A stretch of 64,000 nt of DNA. Origin: G963674835 sp963674835. GTDB lineage: Bacteria > Planctomycetota > Planctomycetia > Pirellulales > Thermoguttaceae. Numbering within the stretch: the stretch's first letter is position 1; the number at the start of each line of letters is the position of its first letter. The notes under the pieces are model-generated. The model did not search any database. It was not told the origin of the DNA and saw nothing but the letters and a program-made list of their open reading frames with translations. The DNA lies in the NCBI GenBank assembly GCA_963674835.2, contig CAXXKC010000002.1:1364001-1428000 (forward strand), read 5' to 3'. The position numbers and the translations under genes are program-made. Shown one piece after another: positions 1 to 7,436 of this stretch.

Positions 1-30
1 TTGGCGCATCTTGCCGAATGCCCTGGTCAG

Positions 31-121
31 AGCGCATTCGGCGTAACCGTAGCGTGTATTTCGCCTTCGGAACCGCGGAAACACGACGCCGCGAACGCTA
101 CAGTCAAGTGCGACACGCACT
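31..121 (+). repeat. Interspersed hairpin repeat, copy 1
   Basis: A ~91-bp element that recurs at 2420-2510 (inverted) and 45209-45300 (direct). It begins AGCGCATTCGGCG and ends AAGTGCGACACGCAC. A conserved inverted repeat, GTAGCGT at 49-55 and ACGCTAC at 95-101, lets it fold into a long imperfect hairpin; inside the stem a further arm pairs roughly (TTTCGC against GCGGAAA). No coding function is apparent. It looks like a REP/MITE-type non-autonomous repeat. No transposase is nearby. Confidence 0.75.
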
Positions 122-783
122 AGCCTCGTTCCTCGGCTTCTCATGGATCAGTCCCTTTTGCCATGTTGAGGGCGATGGAAACGTCGCTACCGCCGGACCG
201 GAATGCCCCTCTGAGAAGCGGATAGTATTCCCCACTGAAGACCCGTGGCCGCGATTATGGCCGATATGCGTTGGGCTGTCAATCATGCACAGAGCCGATT
301 CCCCAGGACGTTGCCAACGGAAAGCGGCTCTGTCAGCGAGACGCATACCGTGGTCGGCAGCGGGCGGGCCGACCTGGGCGCGAAACTGTCCGAGAAGCCG
401 GGCGACAACGGTGGTGCGGAGGAGATGCCCGCATCGAGCAACACCGGGTTGCTGACTTGCAGACGCCAAGCTCTTCTGTTACACGAGCTTGCGGCTGACG
501 TCCATCGTATTGAGTAACGGTCCACCACCGGTGGGAGTGGTTTGCCACACTGGGGATTTCCAGTAACGCAACGACGAACCAGTTACGCCTGCAATAATTG
601 ACGACCGGCCTGAAAGTGGGCTTGTTCGTGTGAACTTTGGGCAAGGTGGGCTGGAATGGTAATCGAGGGCAACGTGGTCAGCGGCATCGGGACCCTCACC
701 AGGCAGAATATAAGTAAGACACAAGAGTGCTTTCAATGGGCAAGGGCGACAACTCACGGAGATCTACAGGAAAGGGTAACGCG
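122..783. other. Intergenic stretch upstream of the sulfatase
   Basis: Apart from repeat copy 1 immediately before it, I see no convincing gene. Several open frames on both strands have no recognisable protein features, no good ribosome site and overlap one another. Near its end there is a ribosome-binding sequence for the sulfatase (AGGAAAGGG, 768-776) and an AT-rich patch around 707-715 (AATATAAGT) that could be a -10 element, without a convincing -35. Confidence 0.5.
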
Positions 784-2421
784 ATGAGATTGTGGTTGAG
801 TTTTCTGATGATCGTGCCCGTATGCATCGGAGGCCTGACCGCCTTCGGCCAACAGAAGAGCCGCCCCAACATCCTCCTGATCGTGTCGGACGACACGGGT
901 GTCGGTGACCTCGGCGCATACGGTGGTGGCGAAGGGCGCGGGATGCCAACGCCGAACCTCGACCGCCTCGCGGCCGAGGGAATGACGTTCTTCTCGTTCT
1001 ATGCCCAGCCGAGCTGCACGCCAGGCCGCGCGGCCATTCAGACGGGGCGTATTCCGAATCGGAGCGGCATGACCACGGTGGCTTTCCAGGGCCAGGGCGG
1101 CGGGCTGCCAAAGGCGGAGTGGACGCTCGCCTCCGTCCTCAAGACGGCTGGCTACAAGACCTACTTCACCGGCAAGTGGCACCTGGGAGAGGCCGACTAC
1201 GCATTGCCCAACGCCCAGGGCTACGACGTCATGGAACACTGCTTCCTCTACCACCTCAACGCGTACACGTACGGCGATCCGAATTGGTTTCCCGACATGG
1301 ATCCCAAGCTTCGGGAAATGTTCGACCGGGTGACCAAAGGGTCCCTGTCGGGCATGGCGGGACAACCGGCGAAGCAGGACTGGAAGGTCAACGGTGAGTA
1401 TGTCGACACGCCGGATCAGGGCGTTGTGGGCATTCCTTTCCTCGACAAGTACATTGAGGAGTCCGGCCTTCGATTTCTGGAAGACGCTGCCAAGCGCCTG
1501 GATCAGCCGTTCTTCATCAATGTCAATTTCATGAAGAACCATCAGCCGAACCTTCCGGCGCCGGAATTCAAGCACAAGTCGCTCGCCAAGACGAAGTATG
1601 CCGATGCGGTGGTTGAACTGGACACGCGCATCGGCCATATCATCGACAAGCTGCGCGAGTTGGGATTGGACAAGAACACGCTCGTTTTCTACACGGTGGA
1701 CAACGGCGCCTGGCAGGACGTGTTTCCCGATGCGGGATACACGCCGTATCGCGGCACCAAAGGCACCGACCGCGAAGGAGGCAACCGCGTACCGGCCATC
1801 GCGTGGTTCCCCGGAAAGGTCAAGCCGGGCGTTCGCAATCACGATATCCTGGGCGGTCTCGACCTCATGGCCACGTTCGCTTCGGTCGCCGGAGTAAAAC
1901 TGCCGGAAAAGGATCGCGAGGGACAGCCGATCATCTTCGACAGCTACGACATGTCGCCCGTGCTGCTCGGCACCGGCAAGTGCGCGCGTGACTCGTGGTT
2001 CTACTTCACGGAGAACGAATTGACGCCTGGGGCCGCGCGAGTCGGTCACTACAAGGCCGTGTTCAACCTCCGCGGCGACGACGGGCAGGCAACCGGCGGG
2101 CTGGCGGTCGACTCGAATCTGGGATGGAAAGGCGCGGAGAAGTACGCCGCCACGGTACCGCAGGTTTTCGACCTCTGGCAGGACCCGCAGGAGCGCTACG
2201 ACATCTTCATGAACAACTACACGGAGCACACGTGGACGCTGGTTACGTTCAACGAGGCAATCAAAACGCTGATGAAGACGTACATCCAGTATCCGCCGCG
2301 GAAGTTGCAGAGTGAAGTCTACACTGGACCGATCACGATATCGGAATACCAGAAGTTCGAGTACGTCAGGAAGCAACTAGAGAAGGGGGGAGTGGATATT
2401 CCGCTTCCCACGGGCAATTAG
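784..2421 (+). CDS. Secreted formylglycine-dependent sulfatase
   Basis: This is an arylsulfatase-family enzyme of about 545 residues that should hydrolyse sulfate esters, probably on sulfated polysaccharides, outside the cytoplasm. The N-terminal 22 residues form a signal peptide ending near FGQ. The mature part opens with the metal-binding stretch RPNILLIVSDD. The sulfatase signature CTPGR holds Cys78 (converted to formylglycine), Pro80 and Arg82, followed by the AAIQTGR part of the motif; later blocks include TGKWHLG and a VDNGAW metal site. The start at 784 is preferred over an in-frame ATG at 727 because AGGAAAGGG precedes it and the signal peptide begins there. The stop codon overlaps the inverted repeat at 2420. 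No maturase is in the window. The substrate cannot be read from sequence. Confidence 0.93.
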   Translation: MRLWLSFLMIVPVCIGGLTAFGQQKSRPNILLIVSDDTGVGDLGAYGGGEGRGMPTPNLDRLAAEGMTFFSFYAQPSCTPGRAAIQTGRIPNRSGMTTVAFQGQGGGLPKAEWTLASVLKTAGYKTYFTGKWHLGEADYALPNAQGYDVMEHCFLYHLNAYTYGDPNWFPDMDPKLREMFDRVTKGSLSGMAGQPAKQDWKVNGEYVDTPDQGVVGIPFLDKYIEESGLRFLEDAAKRLDQPFFINVNFMKNHQPNLPAPEFKHKSLAKTKYADAVVELDTRIGHIIDKLRELGLDKNTLVFYTVDNGAWQDVFPDAGYTPYRGTKGTDREGGNRVPAIAWFPGKVKPGVRNHDILGGLDLMATFASVAGVKLPEKDREGQPIIFDSYDMSPVLLGTGKCARDSWFYFTENELTPGAARVGHYKAVFNLRGDDGQATGGLAVDSNLGWKGAEKYAATVPQVFDLWQDPQERYDIFMNNYTEHTWTLVTFNEAIKTLMKTYIQYPPRKLQSEVYTGPITISEYQKFEYVRKQLEKGGVDIPLPTGN

Positions 2422-2510
2422 TGCGAGTCGCACTTGACGGTAGCGTCCCCGGCGGTGTGTTTCTACCGTTCCGAAAGCGATTTGCACGCTACACCGGCGT
2501 GAAATGCGCT
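2420..2510 (-). repeat. Interspersed hairpin repeat, copy 2 (inverted)
   Basis: Same element as at 31-121, in the opposite orientation. Its stem halves are GTAGCGT (2440-2446) and ACGCTAC (2486-2492), and its outer end is AAATGCGCT. It starts on the last two bases of the sulfatase stop codon, so in the RNA it would form a hairpin directly after the gene and could protect or end the transcript. With copy 1 it brackets the sulfatase as inverted terminal repeats. Confidence 0.72.
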
Positions 2511-2819
2511 GGTGCTGTCGGAGACGCTCCGAGAAAGAGCGGGCCGCCGAACCAGGGGCGGTCCGCGCCGTTTCAGGGGGCCGCGGTGCGGTGCTACACA
2601 ACGCCTGATGGCTGCCCGGGACGTGCGGGCACTCGATTTGTTGGGCGGGATCCGGCCTTGGCGCTCGTTCGCGATTGACGAGCTTTGCCGCTGCCAGCTG
2701 AACGGCGAACAACGTCGAAGAGACTCGGTCGGTGCTTGCTCCGGCGGACTGGCCGACCTATGGTAGTGTGGTCGAACGTCCCGTATCACCTGAGGTTCTG
2801 CAAGAGAGGAGACTGAATC
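2511..2819. other. Intergenic stretch before the DsrE-like gene
   Basis: No gene is supported here. The last bases carry a good ribosome-binding site (AGAGGAGAC, ending about 6 bases before the ATG at 2820). Confidence 0.5.
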
Positions 2820-3266
2820 ATGACAAAGTTGCCGATAGCGTTGCCGTGTATGCTGTTGGTGATTGTAGCCCTGTTGCTTGGCGGCACCGCCCGAGTCGGC
2901 GCAGCGGAACCGAGAGACGGTGTGTTCATTCACATTTCACATGGCGGGGACGATCCGCACCGGGTGCTCATGGCCTTGAGCATGGCAAGCATCATGGCCG
3001 CAGACCGGGACGTGCTCGTGTACTTCGACATCAAGGGGGTCGAGGTGGTGCTGAAAGGAGCCGACGATCTTACCTACTCACACTTCCCTTCGTCGAAGAA
3101 GCAACTCTCGACGCTGCCGAAGAAGGGAGTCATTCTGATGGCGTGCCCCGGATGTCTGAAGGCCGCCGGGAAGACGCCCGCCGACTTGGCGCCAGGCGTT
3201 CAGGTCGCCGACAAGGACACGTTCTTTTCGTTCACCAAAGGCAGAATCCTGACGCTCGACTATTGA
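2820..3266 (+). CDS. Exported DsrE/DsrF-like protein
   Basis: A 148-residue protein with a clear signal peptide (hydrophobic core at residues 11-22, likely cut after GAA at 27-29). The mature part resembles the DsrE/DsrF-like sulfur-relay fold: an early strand GVFIHIS, an alanine/methionine-rich helix after HRVLMAL, and a C-terminal pair of cysteines in CPGC (Cys109, Cys112) where DsrE-family proteins carry their reactive cysteine. Export is notable because the best-known DsrE and TusD proteins are cytoplasmic. A role in periplasmic sulfur or thiol chemistry is inference; the upstream sulfatase is suggestive only. It has a strong ribosome site (AGGAG) and its own gap from the sulfatase, so it may be transcribed alone. 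Confidence 0.7.
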   Translation: MTKLPIALPCMLLVIVALLLGGTARVGAAEPRDGVFIHISHGGDDPHRVLMALSMASIMAADRDVLVYFDIKGVEVVLKGADDLTYSHFPSSKKQLSTLPKKGVILMACPGCLKAAGKTPADLAPGVQVADKDTFFSFTKGRILTLDY

Positions 3267-3303
3267 AGCGTAGGCTGCCCGTGGAACGGTCTGCGACGGG
3301 GCG

Positions 3304-3319
3304 CCCAAAGTTGGGTTTT
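3304..3319 (+). terminator. Possible weak terminator
   Basis: CCCAA (3304-3308) pairs with TTGGG (3311-3315) and is followed by TTTT. The stem is short, so this is only a candidate for ending the DsrE-like transcript before the convergent catalase gene. Confidence 0.25.
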
Positions 3320-3382
3320 CCGCCACGACCGGGGTGTCGAAATTGTGGAAATCCGCGTCGGATCGCTCAGGGTGGGCGAGGC

Positions 3383-4843
3383 CTACTGCGGGACTTCGTT
3401 CACGGGGATTCCCAGTGCGTCGGCCACTCCCTTGCCATAGGCTGGATCGGCCTTCAGGCAGTTGCCGATGTGGCGAATCTTGACCTGCTTGGGGGCGTCT
3501 CCCATGGCGCGAGCCGTGTTCTCGAAGAGTACCCGCTGCTGGTCGGCAGTCATCATGCGAAACAGGGCCCCAGGCTGAGAATAGTAGTCGTCGTCATCGT
3601 CGCGATGGCTCCAGTGATCGGCGGCACCTTCGAGGCCCAGCGGCGGCTCGCGGAAATCGGGCTGTTGCTGCCACTGGTCGTAGCTGTTGGGCTCATAACC
3701 GAGAGTGCTGCCGTAATTGCCGTCCACGCGCATCGAGCCGTCGCGATGGTAGGCGTGAACCGGGCAGCGTGCGCGGTTCACCGGGATGAGGTGATGGTTG
3801 ACGCCCAGCCGATAGCGCTGTGCATCGCCATACGAAAAGAGCCGCCCCTGCAACATCTTGTCGGGCGAGAAGCCGATGCCGGGCACGATATTGGCGGGAT
3901 TGAAAGCGGCCTGCTCGACTTCGGCGAAGTAGTTCTCGGGGTTCTTGTTCAGTTCGAGCACACCGACGTCGATGAGCGGGTAGTCTTTGTGCGACCAAAC
4001 CTTGGTGAGGTCGAACGGATTGAAGGGGCATTTGGCCGCATCCTGCTCGGGCATCACCTGGATCTTCACGGCCCACCTGGGGAAGTCGCCCTTCTCGATA
4101 GCCTCGTACAAGTCGCGTTGGTGGCTCTCGCGATCCTTGCCGACGATCGCTTCGGCCTCCTCGTCGGTGAGGTTCTTGATTCCCTGTTGGGTCTTGAGGT
4201 GGAACTTCACCCATACCCGCTCGTTCTTCGCGTTGATTAGGCTGAAAGCGTGGCTTCCGTACCCGTTCATGTGGCGGTACGAGTACGGGATTCCCCGGTC
4301 ACTCATGGTGATCGTCACCTGGTGGAGCGATTCGGGGAGCGATGTCCAGAAGTCCCAGTTGTTACGGGCGCTACGCAGGTTGGTGCGGGGATCGCGCTTG
4401 ACGGCATGGTTGAGATCGGGGAACTTCAGCGGATCGCGGAGGAAGAAGACGGGCGTGTTGTTCCCCACGAGATCCCAGTTTCCTTCCTCGCTGTAGAACT
4501 TGATGGCGAAACCGCGGATGTCGCGTTCGGCATCGGCCGCGCCGCGCTCGCCGGCCACGGTGGAGAAACGCACGAACAGGTCGGTCTTCTTCCCTACCTC
4601 CGAGAAGAGCTTGGCCTTGGTGTACATAGTGATATCGTGCGTGACCGTGAAAGTGCCGTACGCACCGGAGCCTTTGGCGTGCATGCGGCGATCGGGAATG
4701 ACCTCGCGGTCGAAGTGAGCGAGTTTCTCCAGGAACCACACGTCCTGGAGAAGCATCGGTCCACGCGGGCCTGCGGTCATCACGTTCTGGTTGTCCGGCA
4801 CGGGAACGCCGACCGTGGTGGTAAGCTTTTTCGGGTCACTCAT
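3383..4843 (-). CDS. katA: Monofunctional haem catalase
   Basis: Breaks hydrogen peroxide down to water and oxygen. The 486-residue length fits the small-subunit (clade 3) catalases. Active-site His55 sits in RRMHAKGSGAYG, the distal Asn is Asn128 in LVGNNTPVFF, and the haem-ligating Tyr338 is in GRLFSYGDAQRYR. The start at 4843 (MSDPKK) is chosen because AAGGAGA lies just upstream; the frame stays open 30 residues further but without support. There is no signal peptide, so it is probably cytoplasmic. It lies 113 bases downstream of a PerR-type repressor on the same strand, so the two are probably one peroxide-response unit. Confidence 0.96.
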   Translation of the reverse strand: MSDPKKLTTTVGVPVPDNQNVMTAGPRGPMLLQDVWFLEKLAHFDREVIPDRRMHAKGSGAYGTFTVTHDITMYTKAKLFSEVGKKTDLFVRFSTVAGERGAADAERDIRGFAIKFYSEEGNWDLVGNNTPVFFLRDPLKFPDLNHAVKRDPRTNLRSARNNWDFWTSLPESLHQVTITMSDRGIPYSYRHMNGYGSHAFSLINAKNERVWVKFHLKTQQGIKNLTDEEAEAIVGKDRESHQRDLYEAIEKGDFPRWAVKIQVMPEQDAAKCPFNPFDLTKVWSHKDYPLIDVGVLELNKNPENYFAEVEQAAFNPANIVPGIGFSPDKMLQGRLFSYGDAQRYRLGVNHHLIPVNRARCPVHAYHRDGSMRVDGNYGSTLGYEPNSYDQWQQQPDFREPPLGLEGAADHWSHRDDDDDYYSQPGALFRMMTADQQRVLFENTARAMGDAPKQVKIRHIGNCLKADPAYGKGVADALGIPVNEVPQ

Positions 4844-4956
4844 ATTCGTTCTCCTTGGTTGGGTTCTGCTTATGGCTGGTGAGCGGACTGCCTTTGACAG
4901 TCGGCACGGGAAGCCCGCGATGCGTCGCTCCATCGTTCTTCACGGAACACGGCCCG

Positions 4957-5403
4957 TTACTTCGTCTTCTTCTGGCGACACTGCGGACAGATTCCCATGA
5001 GCTGCACGGAAAAGTCGCGAACGTCGAACCCGTGCGGCTTGCCCTTGGGCAGCGCAATGCTGTCCAGGTCGGCGTTTTCCAGGTCTATCACCTTGTTGCA
5101 CCGGGTGCAGACTAGGTGGTGGTGGCGATACGTCTTGGCGTCGAACCGAGCCGCGGCTCCGGGATGGTGAACTCGCCGTATCAATCCCAACTCTGCCAGG
5201 GTTTCGAGGACACGATAAACGGTTCGCCGCGAGATCCGAGAATTGCGGGCCTTGACCGCCTCGAAGATCAGATCGGCTGTGGGGTGATCGCTCCGCCGGA
5301 GCAACACCTCGAGCACGGTACGCCGCTGCGTCGTCAGGGGTATCCCTCGCTCGCGGCACAGTTCTTCGAGCTTTCTAAGCCTTTCGGCGGCCTGTCCATC
5401 CAT
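4957..5403 (-). CDS. perR: PerR-type Fur-family peroxide sensor/repressor
   Basis: A 148-residue metalloregulator with an N-terminal winged helix (residues 1-80; the SRRTVYRVLETLAELG recognition region) and a C-terminal dimerisation domain. The structural zinc site is Cys99, Cys102, Cys139 and Cys142. The regulatory metal site aligns with Bacillus PerR: His40 (in HPTAD), Asp88 (in RFD), His94, His96 and Asp107. Aspartate rather than glutamate at the last position is typical of peroxide-sensing PerR and not iron-sensing Fur. Its neighbour downstream is catalase, the classic PerR target. Its promoter contains an inverted repeat, suggesting autoregulation. The PerR assignment is inferred from these ligands and from context; a Fur or Zur role is less likely. 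Confidence 0.82.
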   Translation of the reverse strand: MDGQAAERLRKLEELCRERGIPLTTQRRTVLEVLLRRSDHPTADLIFEAVKARNSRISRRTVYRVLETLAELGLIRRVHHPGAAARFDAKTYRHHHLVCTRCNKVIDLENADLDSIALPKGKPHGFDVRDFSVQLMGICPQCRQKKTK

Positions 5404-5411
5404 GGATTGTC

Positions 5412-5440
5412 ATCTTATGTCAAATGACACTTTGTGTCAA
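5412..5440 (-). promoter_or_regulatory. Promoter and candidate operator of perR-katA
   Basis: On the minus strand TTGACA (5435-5440) is separated by exactly 17 bases from TAAGAT (5412-5417), a near-consensus vegetative promoter. A perfect inverted repeat, TGACAC-TTT-GTGTCA (5425-5439), overlaps the -35 and spacer, and TGTCA-AA-TGACA (5418-5429) overlaps it further. These are good operator candidates for the regulator. The start codon lies only 8 bases after the -10, so the transcript would be leaderless or nearly so. Confidence 0.72.
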
Positions 5441-5557
5441 TACCGTCGGCGGGCACATTGAGAATCGCCAGGAGTCAGAAAGATCGGAGATGAGGCGGTG
5501 TGACTCGTTCTGGAGGCCGCTTGCGCGTTCGACGGTGCAGCCTGCGTTCGCGTGCCC

Positions 5558-7081
5558 CTACTGCGGCAAGTAAGAATAAAGGTCCGCGTTCTTCAAGTAG
5601 AAACGCAGCTTCTTCTCTTGGACGGCAAACGACGCGGGGAGTGCGTCGCTTTTCCACGTCAGTGTATGATGGGTCGCGTCGCCCGTGAAGGGATTGCAGT
5701 CGGAACGGCTGAAGCCGGGGATGGGCTTGCCGTCGCGATCGAGGATTTCGGCGATGACGTAGCCGCCTGGGGCGGTGGTGGCGTTGATGGTGATCTTCGG
5801 TACGCCGAAGACCTCGCGACGCGTGACGAGCCAGCCTTCGTCATCGCCGGCGTGCATGGAGCAGAAGCCGTCGAGGCGGAGCGTGGCCAGGCCGATGGCC
5901 GCCTTGAGTGCTTGACCGTTGTGAGGCCCGTCGAATCCGCCGTAGTAAAAGTAGAGCTTCTCGCCCAATTGAACCGGCGCAATGGCCGTGTAGATCTGGC
6001 CTGCATCGAACGCGCCCTGCTTGCCGCGGGCGATAAAGGGTTGCCGCCGGTCGGGACGCGTCCAGTTGATCAGATCCCAACTCCAGGCCAACTGGACGTC
6101 GACGGTGCAGGGGCTGTCGTTTTCGGCGTCGGTCATGCGCTGGTCCGTGTAGTTGCCGTACTTGAGCCAGCGGGCGTGGTAGAGCCAGGGCTGCCCGATG
6201 TAGAGGCCTTGGTAGGGGAAGACGGGCATGCCGTAGATCTGCGTGGCATCGGGGTCGAGATCGTCGGCGACGAAGACGGGGCCGTCCAAGGGTTTCGTCC
6301 ATTTCAGACCGTCGTCGGAAAATGCGACGCCGACGGCGCGGCCGCGGCGATCCAGCGTCTTCCAGGTGGCCGCGTATCGTTTGCGGTAGGGATCGAAGAA
6401 GAAATTGATGACGTCGGCGGAGGTGAAGAGGCCTTTTTCGCGCGTTTCGGGGACGAACGTCCAGCGCAGGCCGTCGGGCGAGAAGGCCACTCGGGGGTGT
6501 TTGTAGTCGGTGGCATAACAAAAAAGGGCGTAGCGCTTCGCCGGATCGGGCTCCCACGGACGTTTGATCACGCTCGGCAGATGGCACTGGCCCATGTCCT
6601 TGAAGGGCGGCTTCTCGCCGGCGGTCTGCGTGACGGTCAGTACGAGGTTGTTGTCTTTGGAGCCGTTGAAGTCGCGAAGGCCGAGATTGGGTTTGTTCCA
6701 CTGGAGGCCGTCTTTCGATTCGGCGTAGCAATTGCGATATCCGCCGCTGAAGCAGTGATACCACATGCGAAGGACGCCGTCGTCGCTGAGGACGGTGCCG
6801 TAGAGATAAGGCCCGCCGGTCTGGTCGGTTCCTTCCCAAGGACGATCGAACTTGACGACGGGATTGCCGGGCTGCTTCTCGGCGGCGTGGAAGACGCGCT
6901 GGAGCCCTTGCTGGCTTTCGACGACCATGGCGTCTAACAGGAGCCGTCGCCAGGGGCCGCCGGACGGACCGGCGATCTGATCCTCCTGCGCGGGTTGCTC
7001 TTGGTCGGCGGCGGTCGCAGCGCCACATGCCAACAGCAAGCCCAGCAGTCCCAGCCCGAAGTACTTAGCTCGTCGCCACAT
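5558..7081 (-). CDS. Secreted glycoside-hydrolase-like protein (GH32/GH43-type propeller)
   Basis: A 507-residue exported protein. The N-terminus has a hydrophobic segment followed by LLLACG, which could be a lipobox, or a signal peptide cut after ATAA. The body carries repeated blade motifs of the type seen in five-bladed propeller glycosidases: GGPYLYGTVLSDDGVLRMWY, repeated SxDGLxW units (SKDGLQW, SPDGLRW, SDDGLKW), and GRDHP-like acidic loops. Catalytic residues cannot be assigned with confidence. It is likely to act on plant or algal glycans, in keeping with the lyase and oxidoreductase genes upstream on the same strand. The start at 7081 is chosen for the signal peptide; the frame extends 11 codons further. 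Confidence 0.68.
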   Translation of the reverse strand: MWRRAKYFGLGLLGLLLACGAATAADQEQPAQEDQIAGPSGGPWRRLLLDAMVVESQQGLQRVFHAAEKQPGNPVVKFDRPWEGTDQTGGPYLYGTVLSDDGVLRMWYHCFSGGYRNCYAESKDGLQWNKPNLGLRDFNGSKDNNLVLTVTQTAGEKPPFKDMGQCHLPSVIKRPWEPDPAKRYALFCYATDYKHPRVAFSPDGLRWTFVPETREKGLFTSADVINFFFDPYRKRYAATWKTLDRRGRAVGVAFSDDGLKWTKPLDGPVFVADDLDPDATQIYGMPVFPYQGLYIGQPWLYHARWLKYGNYTDQRMTDAENDSPCTVDVQLAWSWDLINWTRPDRRQPFIARGKQGAFDAGQIYTAIAPVQLGEKLYFYYGGFDGPHNGQALKAAIGLATLRLDGFCSMHAGDDEGWLVTRREVFGVPKITINATTAPGGYVIAEILDRDGKPIPGFSRSDCNPFTGDATHHTLTWKSDALPASFAVQEKKLRFYLKNADLYSYLPQ

Positions 7082-7436
7082 TGCCTGTTCCCTACGGTAT
7101 ATTGACAAGTCCACTTGCCGGCTAGGAGCCTTTCCTTAGGCGTGGCCGGAGTGAAACCATACAAAGTTACCATGTCCTCCGGATCGATCCAATCAGGCCA
7201 GCCCACAGAGTCTGTGGGAACTGTCTGACGGGTAGCGTCACCCGGGACTCCCTGGCCTACCTGGCTTGGTTATGCCGATTCTACCGCATTCCGCCGCCGT
7301 TCTGAACTGCGATTGATGCGGAATTTGGTCCCTTTGCCTGCGGTGCCAGCAGACACCCCCATGTGTGGCCTACCGTGCTGGACGAGAACGCACGGCGGCG
7401 CTTCCAGTGGAGGTGACATTGGAGACTGCGACGGCG
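7082..7436. other. Intergenic stretch with a perfect hairpin
   Basis: 355 bases without a supported gene, between two minus-strand genes. The main structure is a palindrome, CCCACAGA-G-TCTGTGGG (7202-7218), possibly a 3' hairpin of the oxidoreductase transcript; it lacks a T run. A smaller one, GGGT...ACCC, follows near 7231-7244. Confidence 0.5.

Noticed and set aside
18..469. Overlapping open frames at the window start
   Set aside because: They run through the hairpin repeat, overlap each other on both strands and show no protein features.
754..2376. 540-codon open frame antisense to the sulfatase
   Set aside because: Composition is that of a GC-rich shadow (Arg/His/Leu-rich, no domain); the plus strand carries all sulfatase motifs.
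5552..6937. 461-codon plus-strand frame opposite the propeller glycosidase
   Set aside because: Shadow frame rich in Val/Gly/Ala; the minus strand has signal peptide and blade motifs.
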